Assembly (NCBI GenBank): GCA_032718475.1
Contig: JAUCBJ010008252.1
Span: 1 to 51,527, forward strand
Length of the DNA: 51,527 bases
Direction of reading: 5' to 3'
Source: Nemertoderma westbladi
Taxonomy: Eukaryota; Xenacoelomorpha; Nemertodermatida; Nemertodermatidae
Part shown: in pieces, positions 49,501 to 51,527 of the stretch
Layout: each line of letters begins with the position of its first letter
How positions within the stretch are numbered: position 1 is the first letter of the stretch
Translations under genes and position numbers: made by a program
Notes under the pieces: generated by a model
What the model saw: only the letters and a program-made list of their open reading frames with translations
Told to the model about the DNA's origin: nothing
The model's database searches: none

Positions 49501-50097
49501 ACAGGTGAGTAACTGCGCCATTCGGAATCTAGAGCAGCCGAAAGTAAAAACGTTATATAAGAAAAAAAAATAATAACCAATACACATCGATTCAAATCGA
49601 TACCAAAAATTACAGGCACATTGCGATATAATGATGGCATGGGGATGAATTTCTTGTTGGTATCAATTCAAGCATGTTTTAAGTTAAATGCGAATGAGCT
49701 AATCTCTTTGGACGTACTGCATGTTGTTAGCGGCTTCTGTGGAATTAAGGTTTTCTGTAGACTTTGGATTTATTTACAACAAAACAGAAAAAAATCCTAG
49801 TTATTCACAAGCCCTCAGCTTTGTTAATAGAGTATATGGATTCTTGAAATTGTACAGAAAGCCTAATTCCCCAAAACAACAGAAGTACTTCTTAAGACCT
49901 TCGGTTTTTCTCTAAATAATATTTTTTATCTGATCACTGACTTCGATCAGTCTGACTGCACTGTCCTTAGCTTCATGTAGCATGTAGTCCATGTACTGAA
50001 TGTATGTTACCGAGACCGACACACAAAATCATTCACCTTGATGGAATGCTGCTTTGGCTGCCTTTACGGCCTTGTCAACATCAGCTTTGTCTCCTTC
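16286..50097 (-). CDS. Aldehyde dehydrogenase (ALDH1/ALDH2 family), seven exons in window, 5' end missing
   Basis: Seven minus-strand exons join in frame to 445 codons plus stop: 50097-50037, 49528-49227, 48291-48094, 42468-42331, 39861-39739, 18866-18624 and 16561-16286. All six introns have GT donors and AG acceptors. The product is an NAD(P)-dependent aldehyde dehydrogenase oxidising aldehydes to acids; closest by eye to cytosolic ALDH1A and mitochondrial ALDH2. Seen: PWNYP and [11 protein letters not shown] (cofactor binding), [18 protein letters not shown] with the general-base Glu, GQCCCA with the catalytic Cys, the EEIFGPV block and PFGGYKQSG. Family length is about 500, so about 55 residues and the start codon are missing, probably beyond 51527; subcellular location is therefore unknown. 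Five of six introns are phase 0. The introns total over 32 kb and are mostly tandem repeats. Confidence 0.92.
16612..18480 (-). mobile_element. Decayed LINE, copy C, in an ALDH intron
   Basis: A minus-strand non-LTR retrotransposon broken by many stops. From its 5' side it shows a pre-RT stretch near 18350-18290 ([16 protein letters not shown]), an RT N-terminal stretch near 17860-17790 ([18 protein letters not shown]) and an RT block near 17630-17500 ([13 protein letters not shown], then [11 protein letters not shown]). [14 protein letters not shown] block at 17040-17000 and a [12 protein letters not shown] block at 16830-16790 follow. A run of 23 C (17989-18011) interrupts it. It lies in the same direction as the ALDH gene. 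Confidence 0.8.
18624..18866 (-). CDS. ALDH exon (EEIFGPV region)
   Basis: A 243-base exon of 81 codons, [20 protein letters not shown] to SILKFK. It includes GYFVQPTVF and [10 protein letters not shown], the Glu-containing block that binds the nicotinamide ribose. Acceptor ttgcag|GTT; donor TTTAAG|gtgatg. It is separated from the catalytic-Cys exon by a 20.9-kb intron. Confidence 0.93.
18867..19904. other. AT-rich intron DNA of the ALDH gene
   Basis: Part of the 20.9-kb intron. No gene is seen. It contains a perfect hairpin at 19421-19497 and a diverged copy of dispersed repeat R1 at 19727-19795. Confidence 0.5.
19421..19497. repeat. Perfect 38-bp inverted repeat with 1-base spacer
   Basis: The left arm 19421-19458 (aggatgtagggatggattgc...) is exactly the reverse complement of 19460-19497, with a single t between. 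In RNA or single-stranded DNA this would be a 38-pair stem with essentially no loop. No open frame or flanking target duplication is seen. Confidence 0.9.
19905..19984. repeat. 36-bp array, left remnant
   Basis: About two copies of the same 36-base unit that fills 22741-29576 (tctacaatgcatttgacaca...). They lie left of the LINE at 19985, showing that the LINE sits inside the array. Confidence 0.85.
20016..20378 (+). pseudogene. LINE leader with 2A-like sequence and first half of PHD finger
   Basis: This frame reads about 70 residues of leader, then [16 protein letters not shown] (20226-20273), which fits the ribosome-skipping 2A consensus D-x-E-x-N-P-G-P. Next comes [10 protein letters not shown], the first Cys pair (20301-20312) of a PHD-type finger. 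The frame is lost near 20330; the finger continues in another frame. 2A sequences at this place are known for some animal LINEs. Ribosomes are expected to release the leader at the final Gly-Pro. Confidence 0.75.
20336..21496 (+). pseudogene. LINE PHD finger (second half) and APE-type endonuclease
   Basis: After the frameshift the finger resumes: [19 protein letters not shown] then FLCNSC (to 20455), giving the remaining CxxC, H-x2-C and CxxC pairs. The endonuclease begins [14 protein letters not shown] (20586 onward). It keeps SETW (catalytic Glu), [15 protein letters not shown] and LSDHFIVF, the expected Asn, Glu, Asp-Asn and Asp-His sites. It ends at a TAG at 21494-21496 that would not be in an intact copy. 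Confidence 0.85.
21497..22735 (+). pseudogene. LINE reverse transcriptase, broken and 3'-truncated
   Basis: Three open pieces make up the RT. 21584-21832 covers the linker before RT. After a shift come [20 protein letters not shown] and [11 protein letters not shown], then a TGA (22113-22115) where NYRPVS would be expected. From 22116 on the frame reads [46 protein letters not shown] and [10 protein letters not shown] (YADD at 22581-22592). It ends at KTESILF, directly against the 36-bp array, so the thumb and C-terminal region are absent. Confidence 0.85.
22741..29576. repeat. 36-bp tandem array, about 190 copies
   Basis: The consensus unit is tctacaatgcatttgacaca followed by agataaataaattaac (36 bases). 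Variants include a 28-base unit (acagaagataaac type), a 32-base unit (atttgcccctaaataa type), an atac/atgc alternation and a ccatgcattgg subtype. Higher-order repeats are present (see findings). The minus strand lacks stops in two frames, giving false ORFs up to 206 codons. The array lies in the 20.9-kb ALDH intron. Confidence 0.97.
29600..30238 (-). CDS. Secreted or GPI-anchored cysteine-rich protein, nested in ALDH intron
   Basis: A 212-residue intronless frame that I do not recognise as a family. Residues 1-18 ([17 protein letters not shown]) look like a signal peptide, followed by NYTCPDG. There are ten cysteines (22, 65, 68, 95, 102, 110, 151, 155, 156, 160), an even number fitting disulfides, and two N-glycosylation sequons (Asn19, Asn59). 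Residues 192-209 form a hydrophobic C-terminal segment followed only by SQ. With the preceding SDSN this suits a GPI signal; a membrane anchor is the alternative. It starts at the first ATG (30238). It shares the ALDH strand and sits between two satellite arrays, with its stop only 24 bases from the 36-bp array. Good codon content and domain order argue for a real gene, but splicing to other exons cannot be excluded. Confidence 0.7.
   Translation of the reverse strand: MYVTSALLISVHATLVTSNYTCPDGLSWTLSSDKNILKKVYEDKIARFTKSNEIFRNRNATSSGCTTCVRVSYIAAGYSQEHNDKGVVQYIQNFCYGTDVKCVPLNEDACTYFIQVALPGADSEYEEDFLVRALAIVKWLKYEIEVSHEACQYECCEDPCPPLVWKEWIQYTSTEDYYHTATPLVTMSDSNTMALAWHLVAALIVIDLVMSQ
30239..30987. 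other. Spacer between nested gene and 22-bp array
   Basis: AT-rich with no gene seen. It is the 5' flank of the nested gene and contains a short four-copy repeat (30658-30815). The minus frame at 30483-30731 is hydrophobic low-complexity sequence and not convincing. Confidence 0.45.
30658..30815. repeat. Short tandem repeat, about four units of 37-45 bp
   Basis: Units read ttttataagaatgta(at/gtatt)atacacaatgtaagaaccg, alternating a shorter (aatatacac) and a longer (agtattatacac) form. Confidence 0.85.
30988..39570. repeat. 22-bp tandem array, about 390 copies
   Basis: The consensus unit is gagatcgagtggggatatta plus at (22 bases), 8.6 kb without interruption. Common subtypes are gatgg for gatcg, gtatgg for gtgggg, attaaa for attaat, and ggtgaattt or ggtgatttt forms. 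Their order repeats at 440 and 968 bases. Every unit carries stops, so no long frames arise. It ends about 170 bases from the exon encoding the catalytic Cys. Confidence 0.97.
39739..39861 (-). CDS. ALDH exon (catalytic Cys)
   Basis: A 123-base exon of 41 codons, [18 protein letters not shown] to YAMSKK. The cysteines of GQCCCA include the catalytic nucleophile. Acceptor gctcag|GCT; donor AAGAAG|gtaagt is an ideal donor. It is too short, and too free of Met, to appear in a simple ORF scan. Confidence 0.92.
39862..40614. other. ALDH intron DNA
   Basis: No gene or repeat is recognised. Minus frames at 40224-40531 have no recognisable family. Confidence 0.4.
40619..41754. mobile_element. piggyBac-like MITE
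   Basis: It begins TTAA|cccttaaactggtga at 40615 and ends tcaccagtttaaggg|TTAA at 41758. The TTAA target duplication and CCC...GGG ends are the piggyBac signature. There is no transposase, so it is non-autonomous. Inside, a palindromic word (aaactca-tatgagttt type) recurs near 40667, 40744, 40822, 41119 and 41725. A tRNA-derived SINE occupies 40855-41115. Confidence 0.82.
40855..41115 (-). mobile_element. tRNA-derived SINE inside the MITE
   Basis: On the minus strand it opens with ccttggtgtagtggtag (box A-like) and gtgggatcgatcctcac (box B-like), the split promoter of RNA polymerase III. A body of about 180 bases follows and it ends in a TTTAC repeat tail. A similar tail occurs at 6450-6467. 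It is nested in the MITE, so it inserted later. Confidence 0.7.
41759..42330. other. ALDH intron DNA with R1 repeat and G tract
   Basis: No gene is seen. It contains a run of 23 G (41978-42000) followed directly by the minus-strand copy of repeat R1 (42001-42112). Confidence 0.45.
42001..42112 (-). repeat. Dispersed repeat R1, minus copy
   Basis: The reverse complement of this segment closely matches 7024-7134, including ttattgttttggtta and aacattgaggcg. It abuts the homopolymer at 41978-42000. Confidence 0.6.
42331..42468 (-). CDS. ALDH exon (FTGSTEVG, catalytic Glu)
   Basis: A 138-base exon of 46 codons beginning [11 protein letters not shown] and ending [16 protein letters not shown] is the cofactor-binding loop. 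[12 protein letters not shown] carries the Glu that acts as general base. Acceptor cccacag|GTG; donor GAG|gtgggt. Confidence 0.93.
42520..48117 (-). repeat. 43-bp tandem array made of an exon-intron boundary, about 125-130 copies
   Basis: On the gene strand the unit is agtgaacatctggacgttga + tatg | gttagttagggaaccaatc (24 + 19 bases). The first 24 bases equal the last eight codons of the ALDH exon ending at 48094, and the bar is the real splice donor. Variants of 46 bases (extra gtt near the gggaacc segment) and 47 bases (extra ggtt in the exon-derived part) are interleaved. The array starts at the donor and fills the intron to within about 50 bases of the next exon. Confidence 0.96.
48094..48291 (-). 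CDS. ALDH exon whose 3' edge founded the 43-bp array
   Basis: A 198-base exon of 66 codons, from [13 protein letters not shown] through [13 protein letters not shown] and [14 protein letters not shown] to SEHLDVDM. It contains the Lys of the KPAEQ motif that binds cofactor. Acceptor caatag|ATA; donor GATATG|gttagt. The last 24 coding bases (48117-48094) and the first 19 intron bases are the 43-bp unit that is then repeated for 5.6 kb into the intron. Confidence 0.93.
48411..49032. repeat. 21-bp degenerate tandem array, about 27 copies
   Basis: The unit is aacacccaaagcataaagtag, with variants (accctaagcataaagtata, acccaatgcaaaaagtata). It fills most of the intron between the ALDH exons at 49227 and 48291. 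The minus strand is open in part, giving a false Cys-Leu-Gly-rich ORF (48489-48866). A few taaccctaa words occur but there is no telomere array. Confidence 0.93.
49227..49528 (-). CDS. ALDH exon (NAD-binding domain, PWNYP)
   Basis: A 302-base exon encoding 100 codons after the split Asp codon, from [13 protein letters not shown] to [12 protein letters not shown]. It includes the DNGKPY segment and the substrate/cofactor motif PWNYP. Acceptor tctag|AT; donor CTATG|gtaact. Confidence 0.93.
49529..50036. other. ALDH intron DNA
   Basis: No gene or repeat is recognised. The short plus frame at 49721-49915 has no recognisable family. Confidence 0.4.
50037..50097 (-). CDS. ALDH exon (first visible)
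   Basis: A 61-base exon encoding [20 protein letters not shown] plus one base. It matches the N-terminal helix region of ALDH1/2 that follows the first beta strands. Acceptor: ggttcag|GAAG. Donor: CAAG|gtgaat, leaving phase 1. No upstream exon could be found in 50098-51527. Confidence 0.85.
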
Positions 50098-50522
50098 CTG
50101 AACCTAAAAACAGAGAAATAAAAGACATGAAAGAACACGAAGTGGGGCCTTGTCGCAGAACATGAGATAAATTAATGTTAAGTGTCGGTTAACTCATAAA
50201 AATTATAAGCAATAAATTATAAGCAGATTCCCCCTAAACGCTTTTACTTTGGTCACTTCTCCTTTGCCGAAGTCAAGACTGCCGCAAATAATAGAGGAAT
50301 CGCGCCAGTGGAGTAGATGATGTCCCTCCTGAAGTTCTAAATAAATAACCTGAGTGTTTGAAGCTCATTCATCCCATCTTTGTTATAGACATGTATTGAA
50401 AACTAATAGTGTCCCACAAGAAATGGAAACAAATAAGTTGGTGCCAGTTCCAAAGAAGGTCAACCTAGTGAGCAATACAATTTTTTGATAATTTTTGAGA
50501 GAGAGATATTTTTTCTAAAATG

Positions 50523-50557
<35 letters not shown>

Positions 50558-50940
50558 GGGTCAAATAGGGTTAAGAAGTACCGGTATTCGATTATAACGC
50601 CAAATAATTCACAATAAAATATAACACAATAATTCTATTATTTTATAGGTAGTATTTTATAAGTAAATATCGGTGTAAATATTAAAATTATAAAGACGAC
50701 ACACGACACCAACAACTGTTTGCAATTATTGAGGGACGCCCGGCCCTTTAACACACAAGTCCCTAAAAGGTGCCACCCTGCTCCATAGCGCGGGAAATTC
50801 AAATGATTGAAAGACATGTAATTTGTACTGGAAAGGGTGGCAGATCAGATCTGCCACCTATATTTTGGCGGTAAATTCAAATCTGTTTTAACATTGAATA
50901 CATGAATAGAGTAAGACTAATGTAATTCATTGAATCAGAA
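50098..50940. other. ALDH 5' intron DNA
   Basis: Upstream of the first visible ALDH exon. It contains a run of 32 C (50524-50555). An open minus stretch at about 50345-50229 is not ALDH. No N-terminal ALDH exon is found here. Confidence 0.4.
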
Positions 50941-51527
50941 TAAATTATTTCTTATCGGTTTAACTCACTCATCCGTTATTGTTGTTGTTTTATCTATTCT
51001 GGGACTTCGAGCAGCACGTGAACAACTAAGCTGAGTGGTTAACTCGTCTGGGGTTTCGAGCAGCAAGTGAACAGCTAAGCTGACTGGTTAACTAGTCTGG
51101 GACTTCGAGTAGCACGTGACCAGCTAAGCTGACTGGTTAACTAGTCTGGGACTTCGAGCAGCACGTGAACAGCTAAGCTGACTGACTAACTAGTCTGGGA
51201 CTTCGAGCAGCACGTGAACAACTAAGCTGATTGGTTAACTAGTCTGGGACTTCAAGCGGTTGAATCAAATTACTTATTATCATATTTCCATAACAAATTG
51301 TACACCGTGTGTTGCAGTATGTACGTGGGTACGTACTAAATGGTCAAGGAGCTAGAGCAGTAGACTTCATACTGTAAACTTCTTACTGTAGTAGTCAGTT
51401 TAGCAGTTAACCAGTCAGCTTAGTTGTTCACGTGCTGCTCGAAGCCCCAAAATAGAGAAATATAAAAGATAGATGGAAAACAACTACAATAACGGATGAG
51501 TGAGTTAAACCGATAATAAATAATATA
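50941..51527. mobile_element. Foldback element with inner 49-bp tandem repeat, cut by window end
   Basis: The left end (ttatcggtttaactcactca, about 50952) is repeated inverted at 51486-51516. Inward, the ggcttcgagcagcacgtga block at 51001 onward is also inverted at 51392-51455. Between them the left arm is expanded into about five 49-base units (50998-51253). No protein is encoded. Confidence 0.8.

Noticed and set aside
49533-49640. Extension of the ALDH exon upstream to an ATG at 49640
   Set aside because: The extra sequence is hydrophobic and unlike ALDH. A good acceptor (tctag) at 49530-49529 joins in frame to the exon at 50037-50097.
50229-50345. Open minus-strand stretch preceded by an AG, first considered as an ALDH N-terminal exon
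   Set aside because: Its translation does not match the ALDH N-terminus and no donor follows. It may be decayed LINE sequence, but I could not support that.

Overview
This is eukaryotic nuclear DNA, most likely from a marine invertebrate animal. The evidence is spliced genes with GT-AG introns, animal-type protein families (ECH1, a Regnase/N4BP1-like NYN RNase, an ALDH1/2-type dehydrogenase), several LINE fragments, a tRNA-derived SINE, MITEs and very large tandem-repeat arrays. The species cannot be fixed from sequence alone. Nothing looks bacterial; there is no CRISPR array, operon or plasmid feature.

Layout. 1-4.9 kb is AT-rich intergenic DNA with a decayed minus-strand LINE fragment (3.27-4.03 kb). 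4920-5891 (+) is an intronless ECH1-like dienoyl-CoA isomerase. Between its 3' end and the convergent next gene lies a 20-bp tandem array (7145-7730). 8784-11828 (-) is a 1014-residue protein with a KH-like N-terminus, two coding minisatellites rich in SQ/TQ, a NYN/Regnase RNase domain, a CCCH zinc finger and a UBA/CUE-like C-terminus. 11.8-16.2 kb holds a TIR element (13.2-13.6 kb), a 1.4-kb foldback element (13.9-15.3 kb) and another LINE fragment.

From 16286 to 50097 (-) runs one gene: an ALDH1/ALDH2-family aldehyde dehydrogenase with seven recognisable exons joining in frame to 445 codons plus stop. About 55 N-terminal residues are missing and probably lie right of the window. Its introns are packed with tandem repeats. 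The 20.9-kb intron holds a 36-bp array (19.9-29.6 kb, interrupted by a LINE with a 2A-like peptide), a small nested intronless gene for a secreted or GPI-anchored cysteine-rich protein (29600-30238, -), and a 22-bp array (31.0-39.6 kb). The next introns hold a piggyBac-like MITE containing a SINE, a 43-bp array (42.5-48.1 kb) and a 21-bp array (48.4-49.0 kb). The right end (50.94 kb onward) is another foldback element.

The most striking observation is that the 43-bp unit is a copy of the ALDH exon-intron boundary: the last 24 coding bases of the exon ending at 48094 plus the first 19 bases of its intron. The pre-mRNA would therefore carry well over one hundred tandem copies of a 5' splice site immediately downstream of the genuine one.
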